The notes under the pieces are model-generated. The model did no database searches. It saw nothing but the letters and a program-made list of their open reading frames with translations, and was not told the origin of the DNA. The translations under genes were made by a program, and so were the position numbers. DNA of 64,000 bases from Histomonas meleagridis (taxonomy: Eukaryota; Parabasalia; Tritrichomonadida; Dientamoebidae): contig WSYJ01000060.1 of assembly GCA_020186115.1 (NCBI GenBank), positions 1,612,001-1,676,000 of the forward strand. Direction: 5' to 3'. This document shows, piece after piece, positions 9,380 to 18,535 of this stretch. Each line of letters begins with the position of its first letter. The first letter of the stretch is position 1.

Positions 9380-11962
9380 TTATTTTGGATTTGTTCTTCT
9401 TCTTTGTTCATTATTTTTAGCTGTTCCTTTTTCATTTTGATGTTTCTTTGTGGCGTTACTTCTTCCTCTTTTTTGATTTCCACTTTGTGTTCGATTATAT
9501 TGTTCATTGCCTCCATATCGATCGCGTTCATCTCTATACATATAACCTTCGTCTCTGCTTCTTCTTTCGTAGTCATATCTATCATCGTACGCGTACCCAT
9601 CTTCGTTTCGATTGCTTCTTCGCTCGTTTCTGTATTCCATATCATTCGGCACATCATACAGATAACCATCGCTTCTTCGATAAATGTATTCGTCTCTATA
9701 CGCAGCGTCGAGTTCACTTCGGCGGTAATCCATGTCATCCACGTAAGCGTCGTCGCGATTTCTTCTGCTTCGATTCTGCTCTGTCGTTTCCTTTTGCTCT
9801 TCTTTGCTTCGTCTGCTCTTTCGCTCGTTTGTGCTAATTTCTTTGCTTCGTTTATCTCTTTCGTCTTTCGGACGACTGACGTATTCGTCTTTGTATAATG
9901 AAATGTCGTTCGGATATATCTCGTCGCGGCTCCGTCTTCGCTCGCGATACTCATATTCGTTCGGATTATCTAAGTAACTTTCGTCGCGGCTCCGTCTTCG
10001 CTCCCTGTAATACTCATAGTCATTCGGAACGTCTCTGCTTCTTCTTCTATTGTAGTCCAAGTCGCTTTGCATAGCGTCATAACTTTCGTCTCTGCTTCTT
10101 CTTCTGTCTCTGTTATAATCCAAGTCGTTCTGTGGCAAATCATAGATGTCGTCTCTGCTTCTTCTTCTGTTGTAGTCCAAATCGCTTTGAATAACGTCAT
10201 AACTTTCGTCTCTGCTTCTTCTTCTGTCTCTGTTATAATCCAAGTCGTTCTGTGGCAAATCATAGATGTCGTCTCTGCTTCTTCTTCTGTTGTAGTCCAA
10301 GTCACTTTGCATAGCGTCATAACTTTCTTCGCGGCTTCTTCTTCTTTCATTTCTGTTGTATTCCAAGTCGCTCTGCGGTAAGTCATAGATGTCGTCGCGG
10401 CTTCTTCTCCTTTCATTTCTGCTGTACTCCAAGTCGTTGTGCGATATATCATATATTTCGTCTCTGCTCCTTCGCCTTTCTCTTCCATATTCTAAATCAC
10501 ATGGTAAAATATCATAACTTTCGTCGCGGCTTCTTCTTCGCTCACTTCGACTATACTCTAATTCACTTGGCAAGTGATCATAGCTGTTGTCTCTGCTTCT
10601 TCTTCGCTCTCTGTACTCCAATTCGTCGGGGAACTCATCATATATTTCGTCGCGACTTCTTCTTCGTTCACTTCGACTATACTCTAATTCGACATGTAAC
10701 AAATCATAGTTATCATCTCTGCTTCTTCTTCTTTCTCTATTGTATTCCGAATCATTATCGATTATATTTTCTTTGTTTCTTTTCCTTTCGTTTCGATTAT
10801 TATCTTTTTCTCTTTTTACATTATCTTCTGTTTTCTTCTTTGCTTTCATATTACTATTTTCCCGTTCTTTATTTGTATTGTTTCTTTTACGTTTTTCATC
10901 ATTTTTTTGGGGTTTAGTCTCGCCTTCATTCTTTAAAATGTTCATTTCTTTCTGAAATTGTATCATCACTGGCGTTAAAACAAGTTCTTCATCATTAATT
11001 GGTGGTGGTGGAAATGGTGGACAATGATCAGAATCCATATGTTTAAATGTATCATCATTCTCAACAAGTGCATTTAACATATGTAATGGAGGAGGTTCAC
11101 AAATAGGATTCATTTGAGCAGGAATGATTGGATATCGTATCCATTTGCTCATTTGCTCGGCGGTTATGGCGGTTTTCGGATGTTGGATTTCTGGAACGTG
11201 ATTTTGCTTCCAAATCTGATGGAAATATGTCCTGATCTCTTCGATAAGAGGTTTAATGTTATCAGAGAATGATGGGGATTGTTGGGAATAAACATATATG
11301 AACCAATCGTTTGATGGATTGGGTGAATCTAATGGTAACAAACTTCGTTCAAATGTAAGCTGAATGGCTGCAATGGCAAGATGTTCAGGTGGTGCTACAA
11401 AAAATAATGGTGAATGTTGAAGATCATTAAGGAATTTTTGACAGAGAATTGTAAATTCTTCTTTAAGAGATATAAAAATAGGATCAGATGAATCAAGGTG
11501 CCAAAGAAGTACTTTCTGAAGATAGGAAAAACAGATGTCATACGGTAAAACAACTTGAAAATTAAAATTTAATGCCATAATAATTTTCATTTCTCGATCA
11601 ATTAATTTATTGGAAAGTTCACTTAAAAATACTTGTGATTTCGTGGGGATCCCATCTAAGCCGTCAATAAGAGAATTGATTAAAGGTGTATCTAATACAC
11701 TTTCGAGAAATGTGACTAATGCTTGAATTTTAATACGTGTTTCACATATTTTTGTAGCTAAATGAAAACTAGATATTGAAAATAATCCATATTCTCTTGG
11801 ATACCCCGGGTTGATTTTATAATAACGATTGAAAAAATGCATGGCCAAAGCACGTGGTTCAGGCGAATTTATTTGGAAATTATCATTAAGGAAGGCCTGA
11901 AATTTAATAACCTTTTCTTCAATTTCAAAAGGGATGGGGAACGACCGAGTTTTGGAGTGCAT
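9380..11962 (-). CDS. Cyclin-L-like protein with long RS-type repeat tail
   Basis: 860 residues. Residues 1-270 are a transcription-type cyclin fold: 'ALAMHFFNRYYKINPGYPREYGLFSISSFHLATKI' is box 1, 'LSNKLIDREMKIIMALNFNFQVVLPYDICFSYL' follows, and 'PEHLAIAAIQLTFE' is box 2. A Pro-rich linker (about 290-345) leads to about 500 residues rich in Arg/Ser/Asp/Glu/Tyr, with many copies of RRRSRDE-x-YD. Cyclin L proteins join a cyclin fold to an RS domain, pair with CDK11-type kinases and act in pre-mRNA splicing and transcription; the layout fits, although the tail is much longer and more repetitive than usual. It could also be a cyclin K/T-type protein with a basic-acidic tail. AACGTT at 11998-12003 lies 40 bases upstream. 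Confidence 0.7.
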   Translation of the reverse strand: MHSKTRSFPIPFEIEEKVIKFQAFLNDNFQINSPEPRALAMHFFNRYYKINPGYPREYGLFSISSFHLATKICETRIKIQALVTFLESVLDTPLINSLIDGLDGIPTKSQVFLSELSNKLIDREMKIIMALNFNFQVVLPYDICFSYLQKVLLWHLDSSDPIFISLKEEFTILCQKFLNDLQHSPLFFVAPPEHLAIAAIQLTFERSLLPLDSPNPSNDWFIYVYSQQSPSFSDNIKPLIEEIRTYFHQIWKQNHVPEIQHPKTAITAEQMSKWIRYPIIPAQMNPICEPPPLHMLNALVENDDTFKHMDSDHCPPFPPPPINDEELVLTPVMIQFQKEMNILKNEGETKPQKNDEKRKRNNTNKERENSNMKAKKKTEDNVKREKDNNRNERKRNKENIIDNDSEYNRERRRSRDDNYDLLHVELEYSRSERRRSRDEIYDEFPDELEYRERRRSRDNSYDHLPSELEYSRSERRRSRDESYDILPCDLEYGRERRRSRDEIYDISHNDLEYSRNERRRSRDDIYDLPQSDLEYNRNERRRSREESYDAMQSDLDYNRRRSRDDIYDLPQNDLDYNRDRRRSRDESYDVIQSDLDYNRRRSRDDIYDLPQNDLDYNRDRRRSRDESYDAMQSDLDYNRRRSRDVPNDYEYYRERRRSRDESYLDNPNEYEYRERRRSRDEIYPNDISLYKDEYVSRPKDERDKRSKEISTNERKSRRSKEEQKETTEQNRSRRNRDDAYVDDMDYRRSELDAAYRDEYIYRRSDGYLYDVPNDMEYRNERRSNRNEDGYAYDDRYDYERRSRDEGYMYRDERDRYGGNEQYNRTQSGNQKRGRSNATKKHQNEKGTAKNNEQRRRTNPK
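9900..10740 (-). repeat. RRRSRD-coding minisatellite with a 120-bp higher-order unit
   Basis: Degenerate units of about 54-63 nt carrying CTTCGTCTCTGCTTCTTCTT on the plus strand. Within them 10081-10140 and 10201-10260 are identical line for line and the following 60 bases differ at only a few positions. This gives a recent 120-bp (40-codon) duplication. Confidence 0.8.
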
Positions 11963-12314
11963 TAACTGATATTTCGATAGAAAATTTGTATGGAAAGAAC
12001 GTTAAAAACATAGAACATCTTTTTTGTGTAATGAGATATATTTACCTTGATACACAACGTTTTAACAAGTTTTAAACCATTAAATATCAAGATGATTTAA
12101 AATAGATTATGGAAAAAATTGTAGATTGAGATTGAATCTCACTAAAAAAAAAATTATGAAAATGAATTTTCACTTCCAACATTGCTATACTATCTTAGTT
12201 GTAAACATAAGATCCATTGTTATGCTAAAGAAATCTTTAAAAAATACTAACTAAAATTGGTGATGTAAATTATACAAAATATTCAATACCACATTTTATA
12301 TCACATGTCCTCAA
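11963..12314. other. Divergent promoter region, cyclin and 12315 gene
   Basis: 352 AT-rich bases between two divergent genes. AACGTT at 11998-12003 sits in promoter position for the cyclin gene. TCA-containing initiator candidates (TCACATGTCCTCAAATG) directly precede the 12315 ATG. Nothing else is seen. Confidence 0.4.
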
Positions 12315-12806
12315 ATGTCAGAACAAACACCTTTTGGTGTACAAAATACAGAAAACCAAGATGAAGAGGATACAAACATTTCCATCGAAATTTTGAAGCT
12401 AAAGGCAAGTTTGCAAAAAGAAGAATTACTTAGTGTATCTGATTTGGATGAGATCGCACAAGATTTGCAAGGCGAACCCAATGAAGCTTTTAGAGAGATG
12501 GTAGTTGAACCGAAGGAACTGAACAATTTGGTTGATTTGTGTTTAATGTATGAAGATATATTCAGAAGTTATAAAAAAAATGGCACAAAAGAACTTCAAA
12601 AGCTGCGCCAAAATGTAGCAGACACAGCTCTTTATAAAGGTACACAAAATGATATTTCCGAAAAGTTAAAAATTTACCAAAAGTATGTCGAACTTTTGGA
12701 TTCATTCAAAACAAAAAAAGATCCCAATGAAATACTTCAAGGTATCACTGAAATTGGGAACAAAGTGGAACAAATACAAAGAAACGTCAACAGTAATCCA
12801 TTGTAA
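12315..12806 (+). CDS. Small acidic coiled-coil protein, unknown
   Basis: 163 residues, acidic, predicted mostly helical with heptad-like spacing of Leu/Ile from about residue 22 to 155 (SIEILKLKASLQKEELL … YQKYVELLDSFKT). No signal peptide, membrane segment or catalytic motif. The short N-terminus (about 20 residues) is Gln/Asn/Glu-rich. I do not recognise the family; a small subunit of a coiled-coil complex is possible. ATG follows an initiator-like TCA. Confidence 0.6.
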   Translation: MSEQTPFGVQNTENQDEEDTNISIEILKLKASLQKEELLSVSDLDEIAQDLQGEPNEAFREMVVEPKELNNLVDLCLMYEDIFRSYKKNGTKELQKLRQNVADTALYKGTQNDISEKLKIYQKYVELLDSFKTKKDPNEILQGITEIGNKVEQIQRNVNSNPL

Positions 12807-12911
12807 TTAAATTTTTGTTATAATATGATAACGAGCTTAACTAAACTATTTTTTGTATTCTATTTGTTGTCTATCATCAATTGAGAAGTAAATGATTCGT
12901 ATATATGATCC

Positions 12912-13170
12912 CTATTTTAGACCAATAGCAGCTTCATCGAAGTTTGCATTCGCAACAGGAATTCCAAAGGTCTTGACGAAGAAGTTATCCCAACCAGTTT
13001 TCCCTTATTGTTGATTTGATACCAATATTAATATCTTGAAAAGCAGTTTTAACATAGATTTGCTTGATTTCCTGTTGTATGATGCTTGAAGATCAGTCTG
13101 GAATGCGACACATTTGAGCATCAAGCAAAAGCTTTGGTTGTCTTCATTTGCCAGAAAATAAACTTAGGCA
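12912..13170 (-). pseudogene. C-terminal remnant of an unidentified enzyme-like protein
   Basis: On the minus strand the last 30 codons read cleanly to a stop at 12912 (GWDNFFVKTFGIPVANANFD, then EAAIGLK). Upstream, in other frames, protein-like pieces continue (SSIIQQEIKQIYVKTAFQDI), broken by stops and frame changes. Family not identified. It lies directly upstream of the 14-3-3 gene on the opposite strand. Decayed gene remnant. Confidence 0.45.
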
Positions 13171-13203
13171 AAGCCGTTTATTTATAACTGTTATTTTCAA
13201 CAA

Positions 13204-13926
13204 ATGTCCACTGAAAAAGAACTTTGTTTCTACATGGCACATGTATATGATCATACTGATCAACATCAAGAAACAATTGATCTAATCAAAAAAGCAGTTG
13301 ATCTTGATCCAAAACTATCTGTTAATGAGAGAAATTTACTTGCATCTGCTTATAAAAATCTTATATCAAATCATAGAAACGGACTCAGAACTCTTGATGC
13401 AATTTCAAATCATGATGATGGAAATCTTACCGAAAGTCGTAAGAATCAAATTATTGAAATTCAAAAAAAAATTTCTTTAGAACTAGAAGAAAAATGCTAT
13501 GAGCTCATTAAAATGGTGGAAGAAAAGCTTTTACCTGCAGCACAAGATGAAGACTTCAAACTTTTTTACGAAAAATTAAGAGGTGATTATTACCGTTACA
13601 TTTGCGAAACTCTTACTGGTGAAGAACAAGTTAAAGTTGCACAAAAAGCTAAAGAGGCATATGACTCGGCTCTTGAAATAGCAATGGATCACTTTGCAAT
13701 TTATGATCCTCATCGTCTCAGCACTGTTTTAAATTATTCTATATTCTTATTCGAAGTAATGAACCAAAAAGAAGAAGCGATAGATTTTGCAAAAAATGCT
13801 TATCATCAGGCTTTGTCTCTAATTGACGAAAATACAGATGATAATTACTCTGATGCAACAATGATCCTCCAAATGATGAATGAAAACATCAATAAATGGT
13901 CAGAAATCGTTTCTCAATATAAGTAA
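13204..13926 (+). CDS. 14-3-3 protein
   Basis: 240 residues, the standard length. All nine-helix landmarks are present: KELCFYMAHVYDHTDQHQET, 'LSVNERNLLASAYKNLI' (family signature R-N-L-L-S-V-A-Y-K-N), 'YEKLRGDYYRYICE' (phosphate-binding Arg-Tyr on helix E), 'YDPHRLSTVLNYSIFLFEVM' (helix G, Asn for peptide backbone binding) and the helix-I stretch. These dimers bind phosphoserine/phosphothreonine motifs of client proteins in the cytoplasm. The usual N-x-x-L-W-T ending is altered to INKWSEIV. The basic pocket Arg of helix C is retained within NHRNGLRTL. Confidence 0.95.
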   Translation: MSTEKELCFYMAHVYDHTDQHQETIDLIKKAVDLDPKLSVNERNLLASAYKNLISNHRNGLRTLDAISNHDDGNLTESRKNQIIEIQKKISLELEEKCYELIKMVEEKLLPAAQDEDFKLFYEKLRGDYYRYICETLTGEEQVKVAQKAKEAYDSALEIAMDHFAIYDPHRLSTVLNYSIFLFEVMNQKEEAIDFAKNAYHQALSLIDENTDDNYSDATMILQMMNENINKWSEIVSQYK

Positions 13927-14016
13927 ATAAATAAAAATATTCATATAAATCATCACTTAAATAAAAAAACTTATTGATTTTACAAAAACATTTTCATGTA
14001 TATTTATTTGTTTTAT

Positions 14017-14295
14017 TCAAACTTTGCTAGCATCCTGGCAAACTGCACATGGTAAGCAGAAAACAGAAATTAGGCAATCAATTGAATCAGTTGCAATGTT
14101 TCCAGCTTTGTCACCTAAGTCTTTACGAAGGTACCATTCTGGTTGAACATTTAAGCAATGGCAAATTGAACAATCTTCACCTCTGTTCTTTGAAACATTC
14201 TTTGAATGTAAGCATAATGTGCAGAATGTGCCGTAAAGGCAAGTCTTTATGTCTTTGAAGCAACCAAAGAGACCATTCCCATATTTCCAAGACAT
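14017..14295 (-). CDS. PLAC8-family cysteine-rich protein
   Basis: 92 residues starting MSWKYGNGLFGCFKDIKTCL. The PLAC8/DUF614 pattern is clear: W-x-x-G-L-F-x-C near the start, C-x-x-x-x-C-T-L-C, an Arg-rich middle ('WYLRKDLGDKAG'), D-x-x-x-x-x-x-x-C and the terminal 'CLPCAVCQDASKV' that matches the family's C-x-x-C-A-x-x-Q end. Family members are small membrane-associated proteins linked to metal handling or cell-size control in other eukaryotes; role here unknown. A TCACTTCC initiator-like site lies just upstream of the ATG on the minus strand. Confidence 0.85.
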   Translation of the reverse strand: MSWKYGNGLFGCFKDIKTCLYGTFCTLCLHSKNVSKNRGEDCSICHCLNVQPEWYLRKDLGDKAGNIATDSIDCLISVFCLPCAVCQDASKV

Positions 14296-15446
14296 TTTGG
14301 AAGTGAAGTCAAAGAAAATTGATTGGATCCATTACTTTTTCAATGAGGCTACCGGTAACATGAATTCATGTATTGAAATACCCACCTCCGCTCCATTCAA
14401 ATCAAAATGGGGATCAGAAAAATAAAATAATTTTTTCTCATTATTTTTTAGTAAGACATTTATCTAAAGATATATATCAATTATCATTTACTTATTGTAC
14501 GCAATATTAAAATTATTAGAATATTATCTGAACAATTGTTATAATAGTCGCAATCTTTACACATCAATTGAAATTACTTTTTCAAATTATCATGAAAAAA
14601 TTGATCACAAACCTTTGTAAATTTTTACGTTTTATCACAAATGTAATATTGAATTTCCTGTGAGTATTTATGGTCAGAGCTGAACAAACCAACGTAATTT
14701 ATTTTAAGAATCAAACATTTTGCTGAAAATGTAATAACAAACTTTCACCACGCAAAAGGTGATGAATTTCTTTCCGTATAGAATGCAACATCAATCAGAA
14801 AAAAAAAACAATTAAATGTAATTATTTTGACAAATTATACTTACTCTCATTTTGTATTATGAATGCCGCCGGCATCTCGTTTCTTTTATCAGAACAATAG
14901 CAACAAATTTCTCAAAAGATAAGAAGAAAGAACTCATAACCTCAAAATTCAAGTGCCTTGTGACTTTTTCAGAGTAGTTACTCACAATTTTCCACCGGAA
15001 AATGTTCACCAATGGGTTCATTTGTTTAGTTTTATTTTATATATTAGATTCGAATTACTATTTAAGTGAGTAGATAATCAAAACATAGAAAGGTTATAGT
15101 GATGATATAAATTTACTTAAATTGAATTTAATTGATAAAAATGGGAAAAATTTTTAGAGAAGTGCCTTATTAACACATGTTTTAGTATTAATTCGTTGCT
15201 TACTGTTTCTCATTTTGAAACTAATCTCTTTTTCGAAAAATAATGTGTTTATTTCAGTTGTGATCAACTTTTAAAATATGAATTTATATCAACAAAATTT
15301 CATAGATGTGAAGCCCCAATATAATGCAAAAAGAAAAATCCAACAAAAAATTATGAAAATATTTTTTCGTTCATCCTTTTATATATATTATTGAAACTAT
15401 AAAAAGCAAAAAAGAATTCAAACTTAAAATCTTTAATTAAAAACAA
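14296..15446. other. 1.15-kb intergenic region without a recognisable gene
   Basis: AT-rich, with a CATGAATTCATG palindrome near 14360. I find no coding frame, tRNA or repeat that I can support on either strand. Confidence 0.4.
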
Positions 15447-16376
15447 TCAAAATCTTTTTAATAAATCATTTTTGCTTTCATACTCATCTATCTTTTTTTC
15501 TATTTTCGATAAGAAACTCACGAATTGTTGTGCTTCTTTTCCAACAATAAAAACATCGCTTTTATATTGTACAGCATTTAGCGACTTCTTAAGTCTTTCT
15601 AATTCTTCTGTAAGTTTTGCATTTTCTTTTTCTAATTCATTAAGTTCATCTAATTCTTCATTATCATATTCTTTACTTTTACTATTTCGTGGAAATGAAA
15701 TTACTGATTTAGATGAAGATGCGTTTCCAAGCGCAGCTTTTATCTTCTTCTGTCCTTCGGGTGAAATTTCAGTTCTTGATATTGTAAAAGAACGAATACC
15801 ACCGTTTTTAGATTGCTCAGGATCCTTTTCTTGTATGAATTTTAAGATATCTTTTAAGGAATCATTTGTTACTCCGCAATATTTAATTGTGATTGATGTT
15901 ATTTGATTGGGATCCAATGCACTTAATAATGAACGAAGACCTTCGTCACCAATATTGATGTTACATAAAATAATGCTTTCTAATGAAGTTGAATATGAGA
16001 AACTTGATATTAATCTTGATATTTGTTCCCTTGTAAACAAAATATTTGAGAGATAAATTTCTCGTAGCTTGCTATTTCGTGGTAAAATGTATGCTATCAA
16101 TTGAACAATATTTCTGATATATGTTGATTTGCGTTTAGCAATTGAATTTAATACGGTTACTGGAAATGGCCTCCCTATAACAACTTTTTGCTCTGCACGT
16201 TTTAGTTCATCGCACGAAAAGCCTAGAGATTCTATGTTATTAATTGCAAATATTTGTAAAGATCGAAATAATGGCTCATAAAATTCTGCAGGTATTTTTG
16301 ATAAGTCAAAATGATAAACAGGACCTTCGCCATCTGCAAGGTTCCGAATATTAGCATCAGATATAGAAGATTTCAT
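15447..16376 (-). CDS. Leucine-rich repeat and coiled-coil protein (CEP78-like layout)
   Basis: 309 residues. About residues 95-215 hold ribonuclease-inhibitor-type leucine-rich repeats (LREIYLSNILFTREQISRLI, LESIILCNINIGDEGLRSLL, ITSITIKYCGVTNDSLKDIL, IRSFTISRTEISPEGQKKIK). A Ser/Lys linker leads to a coiled coil at about 245-275 (ELNELEKENAKLTEELERLK) and a helical end. Repeats followed by coiled coil is the layout of the centrosomal protein CEP78, which would suit a flagellated protist, but similarity is only architectural. AACGT/ACGTTT boxes lie at 16381-16392, a few bases from the start. Confidence 0.6.
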   Translation of the reverse strand: MKSSISDANIRNLADGEGPVYHFDLSKIPAEFYEPLFRSLQIFAINNIESLGFSCDELKRAEQKVVIGRPFPVTVLNSIAKRKSTYIRNIVQLIAYILPRNSKLREIYLSNILFTREQISRLISSFSYSTSLESIILCNINIGDEGLRSLLSALDPNQITSITIKYCGVTNDSLKDILKFIQEKDPEQSKNGGIRSFTISRTEISPEGQKKIKAALGNASSSKSVISFPRNSKSKEYDNEELDELNELEKENAKLTEELERLKKSLNAVQYKSDVFIVGKEAQQFVSFLSKIEKKIDEYESKNDLLKRF

Positions 16377-16604
16377 TAATAAACGGACGTTTAAAAATCC
16401 AAATGCGTATTAAACGGTCACAACAACATTAAAGCAAAGTGATGGATGTTATAGATCTATGTTTAAAAACAGATAACGATGAGTATTGACATCTACTAAA
16501 TTGCAAGAAAATGTATATCGAACTAAAGAAAGTATTCGTTTAAATAAACTATTAAAAAATAATTTCCTACAAAAAAGTATTTAATAATTAAAATAATTAA
16601 TAAT

Positions 16605-18098
16605 TCATTTGCTTAATTCCTCAGGAACTTGAATTTTAATCTTTTCCAAAATGTTAACAAAATCATTTTGATCTTTTATCATAATTACGTTCAAAGGCCA
16701 ATTTAATTTTTTGCAATCTTCATCTATATTTAAATCAACACTTTCATTCTTTGCAAACACGTAAACAAAAGGCGGCCAAATCAATTTCCAACTTTCATCA
16801 ATTTTTTCAAGTCGAATTTTTATCTCTATTTCACCGCTTGAATGTAATATATAAAACAATTTCATTACATTGTTTTGGATGTTATTTTCACCCAAATATT
16901 GCATTAAAGAATCATTAAGTTCTTTGATTTTATTATGTTTCTGTAAAATACCTTTAATATCAGCACCATTCCATACATTTTTAAGTATATCATTCGAAAG
17001 GAACTTGGAGACCATTAAATTTGTTATATCGTCATTTTTTTGGTCATTTTCGGCACTTTTCGTTGTAAAAGAATATAATGTTAAATATTTTTTGTTGTGG
17101 AAAACACATTTTTCAATGATATGAACACAAGAATTTCTATGTAATTGAGAACCATCAACTCCAAACGAAATTGCTCCACCAGAAAATTGTTGAAGTTTCA
17201 ATTTTGAAATTTGATTTTCCATATGTATTTTACCATTAAATCCACAAACTTTAGAAATCTCAAGATATCGTGGGGAGTAAATAGTGTATTTTGGAGTCAG
17301 AGATGCTGAAAATAAAATTCGCATTTGGGTGATTGGATTATCTGATAATGTGAAAACATGACCAAATGAATATCGAGAAATGGCTGTTGAGCGCCTAAAG
17401 TCAGGAGTGGAAAGACCCAAATGAACAATTGCTTTGGAGCGAGCAATTGTGATTGATAAATCCTCGGCTTCTCCACCAGATATTTGAGTTAGAGGCCTTT
17501 TGTAGAATGAAAATATAACAAAAGGATTCACACTAGGGATTTTAAGAATGATTTTGAGGATTGTAAATGGATCAATTTTTTCTTTGATTTTATCTGGAAT
17601 AAGTGCATATATAGAAGAAATAGAAGAAAAAATAACAGACGAATCAGGTTTTTGCATGGTATAATATTTTAGCGGTTTAGGATCTTGGTTTTCTTTGAAT
17701 AAATAAAATAATAAGATATTGTTTTGGATTGACATAAAAATTGGGATGTCAGACATAGCTACAATAGAAAATGTTGAAGTGTCTGCTAGGTTATCAATAA
17801 ATTGCTGCAAATATGTTAGCATAAGAGATTTTGGAAGAGATATATCAAAAATAAAAAAGAAATGTTTTCTTGGTTGTTGCTTTGATGTAAAACATAATGT
17901 TTCTGGTTTGAAATCCTGCTGAGGATTACAAAATGGACAATGAAAATTTCCATCATTGCTGATAAAAAAAGGTGTTTTACATTTTTTACATTTTTGCATT
18001 TCACTATCGATATTAACATAATATTTTGGGAAAGGAACTGTTTGGATACATCCAAAGATTTGGTTCTGGATGCATGTTGAGCTAAACGCAAGAGACAT
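16605..18098 (-). CDS. Divergent Sec23/Sec24-like protein
   Basis: 497 residues. A zinc ribbon (C37, C40, C54, C57) opens the protein, followed by the trunk segment 'KHFFFIFDISLPKSLMLTYL' typical of the Sec23/24 von Willebrand-like fold, then a beta-sandwich region ('VCGFNGKIHMENQISKLKLQ' … 'GGAISFGVDGSQLHRNSCVH', compare the family's F-x-x-Y/C barrel) and a helical end. Sec23/24 form the inner COPII coat at endoplasmic-reticulum exit sites. It is shorter than canonical Sec24 (about 900 residues) and the gelsolin part is not clear, so it may be a specialised paralogue. ACGTTAAT box at about 18106-18112, 10 bases from the start. Confidence 0.7.
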   Translation of the reverse strand: MSLAFSSTCIQNQIFGCIQTVPFPKYYVNIDSEMQKCKKCKTPFFISNDGNFHCPFCNPQQDFKPETLCFTSKQQPRKHFFFIFDISLPKSLMLTYLQQFIDNLADTSTFSIVAMSDIPIFMSIQNNILLFYLFKENQDPKPLKYYTMQKPDSSVIFSSISSIYALIPDKIKEKIDPFTILKIILKIPSVNPFVIFSFYKRPLTQISGGEAEDLSITIARSKAIVHLGLSTPDFRRSTAISRYSFGHVFTLSDNPITQMRILFSASLTPKYTIYSPRYLEISKVCGFNGKIHMENQISKLKLQQFSGGAISFGVDGSQLHRNSCVHIIEKCVFHNKKYLTLYSFTTKSAENDQKNDDITNLMVSKFLSNDILKNVWNGADIKGILQKHNKIKELNDSLMQYLGENNIQNNVMKLFYILHSSGEIEIKIRLEKIDESWKLIWPPFVYVFAKNESVDLNIDEDCKKLNWPLNVIMIKDQNDFVNILEKIKIQVPEELSK

Positions 18099-18535
18099 CC
18101 TAAATTAACGTCTTTTTGTTATTAAACGGGCTTTAAAAAATTCGTCCAATTTTAGCTAGTTTTTTGCAGTGAGATTAAATTGGTTCAGAATTTAATTGGT
18201 TTTCGCAATTTTATTTTCGGGAATACTATAAAAAGCATCAATTTACTTATACATCTGAAAAAATCCTAATAATAATTTATCATGAAAAATAAAAAATATA
18301 TATTTAATTTTTATAAAAATATTTGTATTCTGCACTCAAGTTGGAATTAATTTTTAATAACATTCATATGAAGAAAAATATTCATTTCATGATATGTTGT
18401 CATGCTCAGAAACAGAACCTGCCAGCAATAACGTCTGACTCAAAATCAATAAATTACGGTTGATGGCCACATCACATGTGATTTGAACGACCTCTATCAA
18501 ATAATTGAAAAGGTTATTCTGCATTAATCCATCAG
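18099..18535. other. Divergent intergenic region
   Basis: 437 bases between the Sec23/24-like and pseudokinase genes. AACGTC at 18106-18112 serves the minus-strand gene. An ATAACGTC box at about 18427 and TCAGATG at the plus-strand start could serve the other. No gene seen. Confidence 0.4.

Noticed and set aside
9404-10955. Long plus-strand frames opposite the cyclin tail
   Set aside because: Antisense shadows of the Arg/Ser/Asp repeats, with no start context or domain.
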